Of a DNA stretch of 64,000 bases, positions 1 through 11,233 are shown one piece after another. The notes below the pieces were generated by a model. That model was not told where the DNA came from and made no database searches. It saw only the letters and a program-made list of their open reading frames with translations. Source of the DNA: Mycoplasma sp. CSL7475-4 (GTDB lineage Bacteria; Bacillota_I; Bacilli_A; Mycoplasmatales; Metamycoplasmataceae); assembly GCF_024834065.1 (NCBI RefSeq), contig NZ_JANUYA010000001.1:124001-188000 (forward strand), in the 5' to 3' direction. The translations under genes were made by a program, and so were the position numbers. Position 1 is the stretch's first letter, and the number at the start of each line of letters is the position of its first letter.

Positions 1-1748
1 ATAAAACATTGCTAATTTCATTTAATAAAAATAGACTAGGAATGATGCCATGTAACCCTTCAATAGGTGGGCCGGCAAAAGGTATAATTACCCGTGAAAT
101 CGATGCATTGGGAGGAATGCAAGGACTATGAGCTGACTTGGCGACTATACAACTAAAAATGTTGAATAAATCAAAAGGGCCGGCCGTGTGAGCACTGAGG
201 GCTCAAATCGATAAAGAAAAATATTCGCAAATCATCAGTGAATATGTAGAAAAAGAAGAATTTCTTGACCTACTTGAAGCTGGCGTTGAAGAAATACTTA
301 CTGAAGATAATAAATTTATTGGTGTTAAATTAGAAAACGGCGAAATCATAAATGCATCAATGTGTGTAATCACCACTGGAACATATATGGATTCAAGAAT
401 CTTGCGTGGTAGCGAAACAACCAAAAGTGGTCCAGATAACGAAAAAACCACATCGCAACTCAGTGAATCATTGAGAAAAAACGGTTTTAAACTACAAAGA
501 CTTAAAACAGGAACACCTCCACGAATTTGATCAGACTCAATAAATTATGACGAAGTAGAGCAAGAAGTTCTTGAAGATATTAATTTAAGTTTTTCTTCAA
601 GATCTAACGTTGACACACCTTCACAAATAGCTTGCCATTTAACATATACAAACGCAGAAACACACAAAATTATCAATGAAAATCTTCAATTAAGTGCAAT
701 GTATTCAGGTTTAATCGAAGGTATTGGTCCTAGATATTGTCCTTCGATAGAAGACAAAATTGTTAAATTTTCTTCTAAACCTAGACACCAAATATTTTTT
801 GAACCAGAAACTGCCGACGGAACAATAACCTATGTTAACGGCTTATCAACTTCTCTACCGATTGAAATACAAGATAAAATTATTAGAACCATTCCCGGTT
901 TAAAAAATGCTCGTGTTCAAAAATGAGCATACGCTATTGAATATGATGCAATTGACCCTTTACAGTTAAAACCTTCTTTAGAAACAAAAGTTATAGAAAA
1001 TTTATTCACAGCTGGGCAAATTAACGGTACTAGTGGTTATGAAGAAGCTGCTGGTCAAGGGTTAATTGCAGGTATTAATGCAGGGTTAAAATTAGATAAT
1101 AAAGAACCAATAACAATACTGAGAAATCACGGATATTTGGGTGTTTTAATTGACGATTTAGTAACAAAAGGTACAAAAGAACCTTACAGAATGTTAACTT
1201 CTAGAGCTGAATATAGACTGTTATTACGTAATGATAATGCCGATATTAGATTAGCGGAATACGGGTTATATGCAGGAACACTAAATCAAGATGATTACAC
1301 AAAAGTTATTGATAAATACAAAAAAATTGACGATGAAATCGAAAGACTGCAAAACACATATTTATCATCAAAATCCGAAATTGCTATTAAATACAAAATT
1401 TTTGATGGTGTTACCTTGCTAAAAGTATTGTCGCGCCCTGATGTTGATATTGATGATATTATCCCTGATTTTGAATTTAAAAGAGAATTGACAATTATGG
1501 TTAGACTTCACGGCTATATTGAAAAACAAAAAAACGACGCCGACAAAATGGTTCGACTAGAAAACTTAAAAATTCCGAGAGATATTAACTATGACGATGT
1601 TAAAAATATCGCTACCGAAGCAAAACAAAAATTGTCAAGTGTTAGACCACTAACAATAGGACAAGCGAGTCGGATTAGTGGTATAAACCCTTCAGATATA
1701 CAAATGTTGATGTTTTACATTGAAAGCAGACACAGTGAAAAAAATTAA
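1..1748 (+). CDS. mnmG: tRNA uridine-5-carboxymethylaminomethyl modification enzyme MnmG (3' part)
   Basis: The N-terminal FAD-binding region lies outside the window and the frame is open from the first base. Visible are the family block [11 protein letters not shown] near the edge and the C-terminal helical domain ending in SRHSEKN. With MnmE, MnmG installs the cmnm5 group on U34 of tRNAs that read purine-ending codons. Several in-frame TGA codons must be read as Trp (for example the one in the [15 protein letters not shown] block), which fixes the genetic code of the genome. The last 14 bases overlap the likely GTG start of rlmH, so the two are probably translationally coupled. Confidence 0.96.
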
Positions 1749-2181
1749 AATAATTGCTGTTGGTTCACTTTCACCTGATTTTAAAAAACTTTTTTTACAC
1801 TACGAAAAACGAATTTCGCAATATTACTCAGTAAATATAAGTGAAATTAAAGAGTTTAGTGAAGAAAAAAATGTAGAAACTAAAAAATTAAAAGAAACAA
1901 AATTAATAATTCAGGCAATTCCTGAAGATTCATATGTAGTTTTATGTTCTCTTAAAGGAAAAGATTTAGATTCAGTCAAATTCAGTCAACTCATTGAAAA
2001 TAAAAGTAATTTAACCTTTATTATCGGCGGTTCTGACGGGATGATAGAAGATATGATAAACGCTAATGAAAAAATTATTTTTTCGCAAATGACTTTCCCG
2101 CATCAACTTTTCCGTGTTATGTTGTCTGAGCAAATTTACCGTGCCGCAACAATCCTAAATAATAAAAAGTATCATAAATAA
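1735..2181 (+). CDS. rlmH: 23S rRNA (pseudouridine1915-N3)-methyltransferase RlmH
   Basis: A 148-residue SPOUT-class methyltransferase, the usual family length. The N-terminus [13 protein letters not shown] and the C-terminal knot with FIIGGSDGM and the block [21 protein letters not shown] are diagnostic. It methylates pseudouridine 1915 in helix 69 of 23S rRNA. I chose GTG at 1735 because it gives the family N-terminus; a TTG at 1720 would add five residues. Either start lies inside the end of mnmG, implying coupled translation. A hairpin terminator follows immediately. Confidence 0.93.
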   Translation: MKKIKIIAVGSLSPDFKKLFLHYEKRISQYYSVNISEIKEFSEEKNVETKKLKETKLIIQAIPEDSYVVLCSLKGKDLDSVKFSQLIENKSNLTFIIGGSDGMIEDMINANEKIIFSQMTFPHQLFRVMLSEQIYRAATILNNKKYHK

Positions 2182-2196
2182 TTATGATATTTTTTT
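2171..2196 (+). terminator. Intrinsic terminator after rlmH
   Basis: Inverted repeat ATCATAA / TTATGAT with a four-base loop followed by a T run. It overlaps the rlmH stop codon and closes the mnmG-rlmH transcript. Confidence 0.6.
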
Positions 2197-2270
2197 ATGA
2201 AACAAAACAATAAAACTCAAAAAAACTACAATTTTGTTTATGTATTTAAGGAAAAAGGTTGATAAAAATA

Positions 2271-2276
2271 TATAAT
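2271..2276 (+). promoter_or_regulatory. -10 element of the first acid phosphatase lipoprotein gene
   Basis: A perfect TATAAT lies 33 bases before the ATG, leaving room for a short leader with the ribosome binding site AAGGAG. No convincing -35 is visible. Confidence 0.5.
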
Positions 2277-2309
2277 TTAAGCGTTCATTTAATTGAATAA
2301 GGAGTTTAT

Positions 2310-3734
2310 ATGAAAAAAAATAAATTGTGATTATTATCTGCAGGAGCCTTAGCACTTGTTCCTGCGTCAGTCGTTTCATGTCAAAATGACAAAAAAGTAG
2401 AAGAACCAAAACAAAAAAATGAAACAACTGAACAAAAAATTACACGATTATTAGGTGAGTTAACTACACTTCAACCTGAAGAAAGAATTAAAGTTGCAAC
2501 ACAATTAGGTTTAGATGACTCTCAAATGGCTAAATTATTAGAAAGTTTCGTATACCAAGCTGGTGCTGCAAGTGCTGTGGCTTGATATATGAAATCAGCC
2601 GAAAATAGATTACAAGCTGAACAAGCATATAAATTAGCTACTATTGCTTTTGATAACATTAAAGCTAAACACGCTGACAGCGACCATTTAGATTACACAG
2701 CTTTACAACAAGACACAGGAATTGTAAATGATCCTGCTGCAGGTAAATATGTACCAGTTGTATTCATGGATATTGATGAAACAGTATTTGTTAACGAATA
2801 CATGGAAGCTTACATGTTAAAAGGTTGAAAAAACGGTGACTGAATTGAAAAAGACAAAGATGCAGTGGATGCAAAAGGAAACAGAAGAGCAGTTCCAGGT
2901 GCTATCGACTTTATCAACCACGTTTTTAAAAACGGTGGAATCGTAATGTTTAACTCAGGTATTAGACAACAAGAAGCATCAATAGAAGGAATTAAGAAAA
3001 ACTTAATTGCTGCTGGTGTTGAAGCAAAATATGTTCACGACTGAATGTTCTGATGTTCAGGTGTACAACCAGTTCTTTCAAATGAAAATGGAACAGTTAG
3101 ATACGACAAAACACCTTGAAGAACAGCAATTAATAAATTCAAAACATTCTCAAAAGATGAAGAAGGTGAAAAAGCAAGCTTAAAACACCAAAAAGTAACA
3201 TTTAAAAACGAAAGAATGAATGCTGTAAGTGATAACCCAGACGGCTGAGATTTTGCAGAAGCACAAAACGGTCAAGGTGGTCACCATGTAAAAACTAGAG
3301 TAATAATGAGAATCGGTGATGACTTTAACGATTTCTATGACGAAGCATACAAAAACCTAAAAAGTAACGACAAAAATGTTGAATTTGCTGAACAAGAAAA
3401 AGTTAAAAAACTATTTACAAACATTGACGGTGCACAAGGAATTAAAGTAACAGTAAACTACACAACTGAAGGCGATAAAAAAATTCCTGAAGTTATTATT
3501 ACTGACTTAGACTGAAATCAATTTAACTTACAAGTTCCAGGCAATGCAATGTATGGTGGATGAAATAGAGGTTTAGGTTACGGTTCATTTACAAAACTAT
3601 GAAAAGAAATCGAAAACATAGTTGAAAATTCATTAGACAACAAAGAAGACACACCAAGATATACTCCAACCACTACTCCTGCTCAACCAACTACACCAAC
3701 AACTACAACAACAACTACAACAACAGGAGCTTAA
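2310..3734 (+). CDS. Lipoprotein acid phosphatase, HAD superfamily (e(P4)/class C type), copy 1
   Basis: A 474-residue prolipoprotein. The signal peptide ends in the lipobox ASVVSC, so Cys24 should be lipidated and the enzyme anchored outside the membrane. HAD motif I is MDIDETV (nucleophile Asp154, Asp156). Motif II is in FNSG, the Lys motif is near FKNERMNAVSD, and motif IV is IGDDFNDF. This is the lipoprotein e(P4)-like class C family, which hydrolyses nucleoside monophosphates and NMN at the surface and fits nucleotide salvage. The C-terminus is a Thr/Pro-rich tail of about 25 residues, coded by a simple ACA/ACT repeat and absent from the downstream paralogue. SD AAGGAG, own -10 and own terminator. 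Confidence 0.88.
3661..3731 (+). repeat. Low-complexity Thr/Pro-coding tract in the phosphatase C-terminus
   Basis: Imperfect tandem triplets of the ACA/ACT/CCA type encode a Pro/Thr tail ending in nine consecutive Thr. It lies after the catalytic domain, where slippage in multiples of three would change surface tail length without loss of activity. Confidence 0.6.
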
Positions 3735-3745
3735 CAAACAAAAAA

Positions 3746-3773
3746 ATCAGAAGCGTATGTCTTCTGATTTTTT
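3746..3773 (+). terminator. Intrinsic terminator between the two phosphatase genes
   Basis: Perfect 8-bp stem ATCAGAAG / CTTCTGAT, seven-base loop, then six T. Confidence 0.8.
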
Positions 3774-3835
3774 ATCGCCCAAAGCATCAATTAAATATTT
3801 AGTATAATACCTTTGAATTTTCAAAGGAGAATATT

Positions 3836-5107
3836 ATGAAAAAAAATTTTAAATTTATTTTAGGACTTTCAGCAATAAGTACTGTAATTCCTGGAATAAC
3901 TGTTGCTTGCAATAACAGCAAAAGCACTCAAAAAAGCAATGTGAACACAGCTGACGAATTAAAACAAAAAATTGAATCGTTATCGAAAAATGATCAAATT
4001 AAATTGATTTCGAGCTTAAATTTAAGTGTTGACGAAAAAGCTGACTTAATTGCTAAATTAAATTCAGGCGCTGGAATTGTGGCCTCTCTAGTTTGATACA
4101 TGAATTCAGCTGAGCAACGTTTAGCTTCTCTACAAGCATACGCATTAGCTACACAAGCATACGATAACCTAAAAACACAAAACATTGATGGTTTTGACTA
4201 CACAAAAGTTAATTCAGACACAGGACTTGTAACTAATCCTGATGCAGGTAAAGCAATTCCTGTTGTGTTTATGGATATTGACGAAACAGTGTTTGTTAAT
4301 GAATATACTGAAACAGCAGTAGTTTTAGAAAATGATGGTAGATTTATCGAAGATAAAAAAGATGCCGTGGATGCAAAAGGAAACAGAAGAGCTGTTGCAG
4401 GTGCTATCAACTTTATCAATCATGTTTTTGAGAACGGTGGAATTGTATTGTTTAACTCTGGTATTAGACAATTAGAAGCTTCTGTTGCTGGTATTAAGAA
4501 AAACCTAATCAAAGCTGGTGTAAAACCAGAATATGTTCATGACTGAATGTTCTGATGTTCAGGTGTAGAGCCAATCAGCTCAGTCGAGGGTGACACAATA
4601 ACATACGATAAAACACCTTGAAGAACAGCGATTGAAAAATTCAAAAACGGAACAGCAAATAGCAAAGCGACATCTAAAAACCAAAGAATGAATGCTGTAA
4701 GCGACAATACAACTGGCTGAAACTTCAGTGAAGCTCAAACCGGTGCTGGTGATGCCGTTGTTACAAAAGTTGTTATGAAAATCGGTGATGATTTCAATGA
4801 TTTCTTTGACGATGCCTATAAACCAGAGAAAAAAAACTCAGTCAATGTCGAATGATCTAAAAAACCAGAAGTTGAAAAGCTTTTCACTGACTTTAAAGGA
4901 ACCGCAAAAGGTGTTAAAGTAACAAGAGAAGGTAAAAACGAAGCTATTTTAACCGGACTAGATTGAAATCAAGTTTATGTTCAAGTTCCAGGTAACGCAA
5001 TGTATGGTGGATGAACAAGAGAATACGGTTATGGCGCTTTCACAAAACTTTGAGCAGCTCTTAAAGACATAATTGCAAATTCACAAGATAATGTTGAAAG
5101 TGCATAA
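3836..5107 (+). CDS. Lipoprotein acid phosphatase, HAD superfamily (e(P4)/class C type), copy 2
   Basis: A 423-residue tandem paralogue of the preceding gene. The lipobox is ITVAC (Cys25). The HAD set is complete: MDIDETV (Asp147, Asp149), FNSG, the KNQRMNAVSD lysine block and IGDDFNDF. The catalytic region is clearly similar to copy 1, while the N-terminal spacer differs and the Thr/Pro tail is missing. It has its own -10 (TATAAT at 3803-3808) and SD AAAGGAG, so the copies can be expressed independently. Probable surface 5'-nucleotidase/phosphatase; the exact substrate cannot be read from sequence. Confidence 0.87.
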
Positions 5108-5135
5108 TTCAACACTAACAATTGATTAACATAAA

Positions 5136-5162
5136 AAAATTGACGGGCTTCGTCAATTTTTC
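5136..5162. terminator. Bidirectional terminator between phosphatase copy 2 and ftsH
   Basis: 10-bp stem AAAATTGACG / CGTCAATTTT with loop GGCTT. It has A and T runs on both sides, so it can serve both convergent genes. Confidence 0.8.
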
Positions 5163-5169
5163 AATTAAA

Positions 5170-7224
5170 TTATTGTGTTATTTCTTCTGTTGAGTTTGCT
5201 TCTTTTAAAACATCGTCTATCGAAAGATTCTCAATGTTAAGTTCATCTTTTTGTTGAACTGGAGGCAATTTCATATTTTTAGCAATATATTCAATTTCTT
5301 CAGCAACAATTGTTTCTTTTTCTAATAAAGCAGTTTTAATTAATTCAAGTAATTCTTTGTTTTTGCTTATTACTTTGACAGCTCTATTTTTTGCATCTAA
5401 CACAATTTTTCTTACTTCTAAATCAATTTCTTTAGCAATTTCAGGTGAAAATGTCGAAGATTTTAAATAATCTCTACCTAAGAATGGAGAGCCTTCATCA
5501 GCTTCGTATTGAATTGGACCTAAATCAGACATTCCTCATTCGGCAACCATTTTACGAGCAATTTTAGTTGCTTTTTGAATATCATCACTCGCACCGGTCG
5601 AAATGTTGTCGGCACCGTAAATAATTTCTTCAGCTGCACGACCACCCATGAACGATGTAATCATTGAAATTAATTCATTGCGAGACATATTGTATTTTTC
5701 ATCTTCAGGGGTCATTAGGTTATATCCACCTGCTTGACCACGTGGGATTATTGTTATCTTTTGCACTTTATTACCACCAGGAACTTTGATTCCTACTACC
5801 GCATGACCAGCCTCGTGGTAAGCGACCATTGTTAATTCTTCTTTAGAAATAACTCTATTCTTTTTAGCAGGTCCAGCCATTACTCTATCGATTGCCTCAT
5901 CAATATCTTCTAAAGTAATAACTTGATGATCGAATCTAACGGCTAATAAACTCGCTTCATTAATAACGTTTTCTAATTGAGCACCCGAATAACCTGGTGT
6001 TCTTTTAGCAACATTAGACATTTTTACATTTGGTGAAATTCTTTTGCCTTTAGCGTGTAATTCTAGAATTTCTTCACGTTCTTTAACATCTGGCAAGCCA
6101 ACTGTAATTTGACGGTCGAAACGACCTGGTCTAATTAAAGCTGGGTCTAAAACATCAGTACGGTTTGTGGCAGCGAAGAATAACAACCCGTTATTTTCCT
6201 TCATACCGTCCATTTCAACAAGTAATTGGTTTAAAGTTTGTTCTCTTTCATCGTGACCACCACCTAAACCGGCTCCTCTTGTACGACCAATGGCATCAAG
6301 TTCATCGATAAATATGATAGCAGGTGCATTTTTACGTGCTTCAGCAACAACACTTCTAACACGTTTAGCTCCCAAACCAACATACATTTCAACAAAATTA
6401 GATGCAGAAATGAAATAAAATGGAACATTAGCTTCTCCGGCTGTAGCTTTAGCTAATAAAGTTTTACCCGTTCCGGGAGGACCACCTAATAGAATACCGT
6501 GTGGCATACGAGCGCCAGCTGTGGCATATTTTTTAGGATTTTTTAAATAGTCAACAATTTCCGATATTTCTTCAATAGCTTCTTTATTACCGGCAATATC
6601 ACTGAATTTTTTATCACTTTTGATTTTTGTTGCGGGGTTTTTTTCTTCACCGATAACACCCATCATTCCACCTGTGCCTCTAAATAATGGACGCATTAAG
6701 AATCAACCAATTAGTATGAATACTATTAGTGGTAATGTTGATTCTAAAATAATGTAAAGCAGAGGTGTTTGAGTAGATTTTTTAGTCGAAGTAATAACCG
6801 GTAGAACTAAATTAGATTGTTCTAGATGACTTCCCGCTTTATTTAAAGCTTCAAAAAGCGTGAAGGTTTTGTCTAATGGTAAACCAGCAGCTTGTTTAAA
6901 CGAGCTAGGCGTATCCTTTGTTAAATCGACCAAATCACGGCCAACATTAACGCTGTATTTAAACTCTTCTCCTGCTTTAATCAAAGAATAAACTATTTTA
7001 CCTTCATAAGTTTGTACATCAATGTTATTTACATATTGATTTGGGTCTTTGATTGACTGAGCTAATTGAGCATATCAGTCATTAATACCAATATTTTGGG
7101 GTGTAGGTTTGAATTTTTGGAACAACATATACCCAAGTAAACCAACTGCTAAAGCAACTATAATAGCAGTAATAACAATTCATGTTACATTCTTTTTAGG
7201 TTTGTTTTCGTTAGTATTATTCAT
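5170..7224 (-). CDS. ftsH: ATP-dependent zinc metalloprotease FtsH
   Basis: 684 residues. N-terminal membrane segment, then an extracytoplasmic domain and a second membrane segment (near [16 protein letters not shown]-like residues about 165-180). The AAA domain has Walker [10 protein letters not shown] (Lys254), Walker [12 protein letters not shown] and the second region of homology with the RPGRFDRQ arginine. The peptidase domain carries HEAGH (His470, Glu471, His474). FtsH degrades unassembled membrane proteins and some soluble regulators. The start is set by AGGAG directly before ATATG. It is the last gene of the minus-strand block leaving oriC, after tilS. Confidence 0.97.
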
Positions 7225-7279
7225 ATGTCTCCTTTCTTTTATTTACATATTTATATATTATATAGAATAATCAGGATTG

Positions 7280-8155
7280 CTAGTTTAGTAATTTTCCTGA
7301 CTTTTTATTTATTCTTGTGTCTTTTTTCAATAAGTATGAAGATGTTCTGTTTTTAGATAAATATCATTCAATGATTGATTCTAGTTTTGAGCTTGATAGT
7401 TTCACCTCATTGAAATGAGTGTGAATGTATTTATAGATCAGTCTTTTCTTATATTTTAATGATTGGAAAAAATCTTGAGTATAGAATGAATTTTTTCAAT
7501 CATTATATTCACGATCGACTTCATTTTTTTCAAAAGTTAATTGTTTGTTTTTTTCAAGTATTGACCGATAGATATTTTCTTTTTCTTGTTTACTCAATGA
7601 TCTGTTGTTGTCTCTTATTAAATTTCGTTTAAATTTCATATCAAAATTAGACTCATCAATACAGAATGGAATATTGTTTTTTTGAACTAATTCAACAATT
7701 TCTTCTTTGAAATATTTATTCACAAAAGGTCTATAAATATTCATATTTTTCAATAAATTTATTGATTTTATTCCTAAAAAATCAGGAAACCTATTGCTTT
7801 CAAGTTGCATTTGTGCAGTCTCAATAAAATCATCTTTGTGATGCCCTAAAATTAATAAATCACAATTATATTTAATGTATATAGTCTTAAAAAAGTCATA
7901 TCTTTGATTTCGTGCTCAATTTTCAAAATTTCCTTCAGCATACTGCTTATCACACACAATTGATTCAAAAATAATATTGTTTTTTTGACAATATTTTTTA
8001 ACTAACTCAATTTCAAAATCACTATTTTTTCTCGTTTTATAGTTAACACTCGCAACAACTATATTATCTATTCCATATTCATTCATGCACCAATTCAATA
8101 AAAACATTGAGTCGGGTCCGCCACTAACGGCAATTACTTTTTTACTTGTTTTCAC
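7280..8155 (-). CDS. tilS: tRNA(Ile)-lysidine synthase TilS
   Basis: About 291 residues. The N-terminal PP-loop motif SGGPDSM and the following Rossmann core identify an N-type ATP pyrophosphatase. The sequence after it (Asn-Tyr block, RNQRYDF) matches TilS, which converts C34 of the AUA-reading tRNA(Ile) to lysidine. The reading frame contains TGA-Trp codons. The start is uncertain: GTG at 8155 gives VKTSKKVIAVSGGPDS, and a TTG 15 bases upstream is possible. Both overlap the end of pth. It is short compared with proteobacterial TilS because the extra C-terminal domains are missing, as is usual in mycoplasmas. Confidence 0.93.
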
Positions 8156-8696
8156 TATTGAATTTATCAATAACTGTCTTGATATCGTTAAACACAAAAG
8201 ATAGCGCAGCGTCAGCAGCAACAGAACATACTTTTTCCATAATTCCAACTTCAATTGCTGAAAAATTACTCAAAACTCAATCTTTTAATTCAACATTTGT
8301 GTCTCTGCCTATACCAACTCTAAGTCTTTTAAAATCATTAGATGGATAATGTTGTAATACGCTTTTCACTCCGTTATGTCCACCGGCTGAGCCACCTATT
8401 TTTATTGCCGCTTGACCTAATTTATAATTCATTTCATCATAAATTATCATAATATCTGAGCTGTCTATTTTATAGAAATTAGATATAGCTTGAATGAAAT
8501 CACCTGACTTATTCATGTAAGTTGATGGTTTAGCAATAATAAAACCATCACCAAGCCCAAATTTACCATTGAATTTATCTTTGTTTAATTTAATTCCTGT
8601 TTTTTCGATTAATTTATCTATAACCAAAAAACCAGCATTATGGCGAGTAAATTTATACTCATTACCTATGTTTCCAAGTCCTACGATTAGTTTCAT
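8142..8696 (-). CDS. pth: Peptidyl-tRNA hydrolase
   Basis: 184 residues, typical length. N-terminal MKLIVGLGNIG and TRHNAGF (catalytic His19), then KPSTYMNKSG and GGSAGGHNG are the family motifs. It cleaves peptidyl-tRNA released by stalled ribosomes. Its ATG shares one base with the stop of the upstream helicase gene (TAATG) and its end overlaps tilS, so helicase-pth-tilS are tightly coupled in one transcript. Confidence 0.96.
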
Positions 8697-10897
8697 TAAA
8701 CACCTTCTTTCTTTAAAAATTCAGTTAAGGATGTGTGAATATTATTGTTTTTATGTTGTTGAATACGATAGTTATATTTTTGCATATCACCAAGTAAAAC
8801 TAAATTACTTTGAGCTCGTGAAACGGCTGTATAGATTAATTTTGTGTCCAGCATTCTCTCAAATTCGTTTAAAACACCAAAAATTACTGATTTAGATTCT
8901 GAACCTTGAAATTTGTGAACGGTTACAGCATAACCTAACGAGATATATTTATTGAATTGTTCTTTTTCATAAACAATTTCTTTGTATAAAAAGTCAACAG
9001 TTATTTTTTTACCATCAAATGATTTAATATACCCGATTTCGCCATTGTAAACATCTAACTCATAATCATTTTCGCCCTGTACAACCTTGTCTTTTAGATA
9101 AAAAATTTTAGGATTTTCAGCGCTTCCAAAGCTTCTGTATTCCACTTCATTATCATTGTTAAAATTGTTCGCTTTGTTTCATTTTTGTAATAATTTATTA
9201 ATTTTTACAATACCATTTGGCGTGTTATTCATTGGCAGTAAAACAGCAACATTGTCGATACCAAATTCGTTGACTTTTTGTTGATATATTTCAACTAATT
9301 GCTTTTGAAAATCATATTCATTAGCCTCTGATATTTCTATAGGTTTTGATTTTTCGCTATATGAATATGTATTTTTTTCATTCAACTCAATACCGTGATT
9401 GTTTTTTACATTCAAAAAGTGGTCAGGAATTTCTTTACTATCAGTTCTAAAAATTTCAATTAGTTTAGTCAATGGGAAAACATTTGAATCAACAAGATCA
9501 GCAAGAATATTACCTGGACCAATGCAGGGTAATTGATCAGCGTCCCCGACCAGTATTAATCTTTCAAGATTAGGAGAATTTTTTAAAACTAAATACAAAA
9601 TATCAGTATTTACCATTGAAAATTCGTCTATTATCAGTAATTTATGTTCAAGTTCGGTTGAAGAAGAAGATAAATTTGTTTTAAGTGAATTGTCACCAAT
9701 TTTAAAGAAACTATGAATTGTTTTAGCCTCAACATTTAATTTATTTTTAATGTTGATAGAAGCCCTTCCTGTTGGTGCTACAACAGCAATATCTGATTTT
9801 TTACGATAAATTTTGTTTTCTTTAAAAAAGTCAATAATTGCTTTGATGACATACGATTTACCGGTGCCTGGAAAACCAGAAATTATAGAAATTTTGTTAC
9901 TTACCGCTTTGTCAAAAGCTTCTTGTTGCAACGGCGATAAAGTATTTAAGGTTAAATTATTTTTTGTGTTTGTTGATTTATTTCTTAAAGCTATTAAAGT
10001 TGCAGCAATGAATTTTTCTTTTTCACGCATTTTATATGTCGTAATCAACTTTAATCGCTCATCAAAAATAAGCTTATTGTCATTTATCAATGATTGAATT
10101 GCTTCATATAAATCAGCTTGGTTGTATATGGCTGATTTAGCTACTTGTTTTTCGATGTCGTTAATTGATACCAAAGTACTTCCGTTGTACATAATTTTTT
10201 CAATTGATGAGAAAACTAAGGCTTTTAGTCTTTCTTGTGATGTATCAAGCTCTAGCAAATGACACAACTTATCAATTTCGTCAAAAACATAATTATCATC
10301 AATAACAAGATTGTATGGATTGTTTTGTGCAAAATAATCTAGTAAATTCAAATCAGGAAAATCCTTTTTCAAAACATCATAAAGTTTTTGTAAACCGTTT
10401 TTGACAAAAAAGGCATAACTTTTGTCTTTTAGTTCATCAAAATATTTTGATAGCGATTCAAAAGTTGAGCTGGTAATTTTACTTTGAAAATATTCTGGCT
10501 CATTTTGAAATTTTTCTGGTCAATCTTCTCCAAATTTTTCATCTAATTTCTGAATTGTTCTTGGTCCAACACCTGGAACAGAGCGAGAAATTACTTTTTT
10601 AATTTCTAAAGATGTTCGTGGTTTAGCTATTTCTAAAAAAACTAAAATCTTGTTATTTTTGTAAGCTGCACTGTGATTATTTGTTAAAGTCACTTTATAT
10701 GGAGTCATCAATTTAATTTTTTCTTTTTTAATATAAATTGTGATGTGTTTTCCTTCATCTGATTGAAAAGAAGCTAATGTATAACTTCAATCAACACTCT
10801 CTCCACCTGATAAAACTTTTTTAAATGATCCTATCACTTCTTCGGTCTTAATATTTTCGGTATTTTTGCTTTTATTAAATCTGTTATCGTAGTTCAT
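8696..10897 (-). CDS. recD2: RecD2-like DNA helicase (superfamily 1B)
   Basis: 733 residues. The N-terminal half has a helix-hairpin-helix (VPGVGPRTIQKL). The helicase core has Walker A GFPGTGKS (about 341-348), Walker B IIDEFSMV, GDADQLPCIGPG, and the C-terminal TVHKFQGSE and YTAVSRAQ motifs of RecD/TraA helicases. The RecB and RecC partners are not needed by the RecD2 class, which acts alone in repair. The start at 10897 lies seven bases after a TATAAT and has no SD; an in-frame ATG at 10906 is the alternative. It faces dnaA across oriC. Confidence 0.9.
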
Positions 10898-10906
10898 ATT
10901 TAACAT

Positions 10907-11233
10907 TATATTAATTTTTAATTTTTTTGAAAAAATTAGAATATTTAGCAAGCAGCAACATATTTTTATAGTGTTCGTAATTAGTTTTTTTATGTGGATA
11001 ACTCCGTTAATATTTATTTCTTAAACCACATTTAATATGCATATAAACACAAAATTATCCACATAACATTTCATGTTGATAAAAATTACGTGTTTTTTTA
11101 TTTTATTGTTTAATTTAAAGTGTTTTCGTTGTGGTTAAAACCTTATTTTTTATGTTGATAACTAAAATTAATAACTATTTTTGGATAATTAAAAGAAATT
11201 AATTTATCATTTAATCACCATGAAGGAATAAAT
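10907..11233. other. Replication origin region (oriC), upstream of dnaA
   Basis: A 327-base AT-rich gap between the divergent recD2-like gene and dnaA. DnaA boxes: TGTGGATAA at 10993-11001 and TTATCCACA at 11055-11063 (perfect consensus, opposite orientations), and near matches TGTTGATAA at 11074-11082 and 11153-11161. TTGGATAAT near 11181 is weaker. Boxes next to dnaA with divergent flanking genes are the usual mollicute origin layout. Confidence 0.9.

Noticed and set aside
203-451. Minus-strand open frame inside mnmG
   Set aside because: It is antisense to a conserved enzyme, has no SD and no recognisable features.
1720-1734. TTG start for rlmH at 1720
   Set aside because: It is in frame but adds five residues not typical of the family; GTG at 1735 gives the conserved N-terminus.
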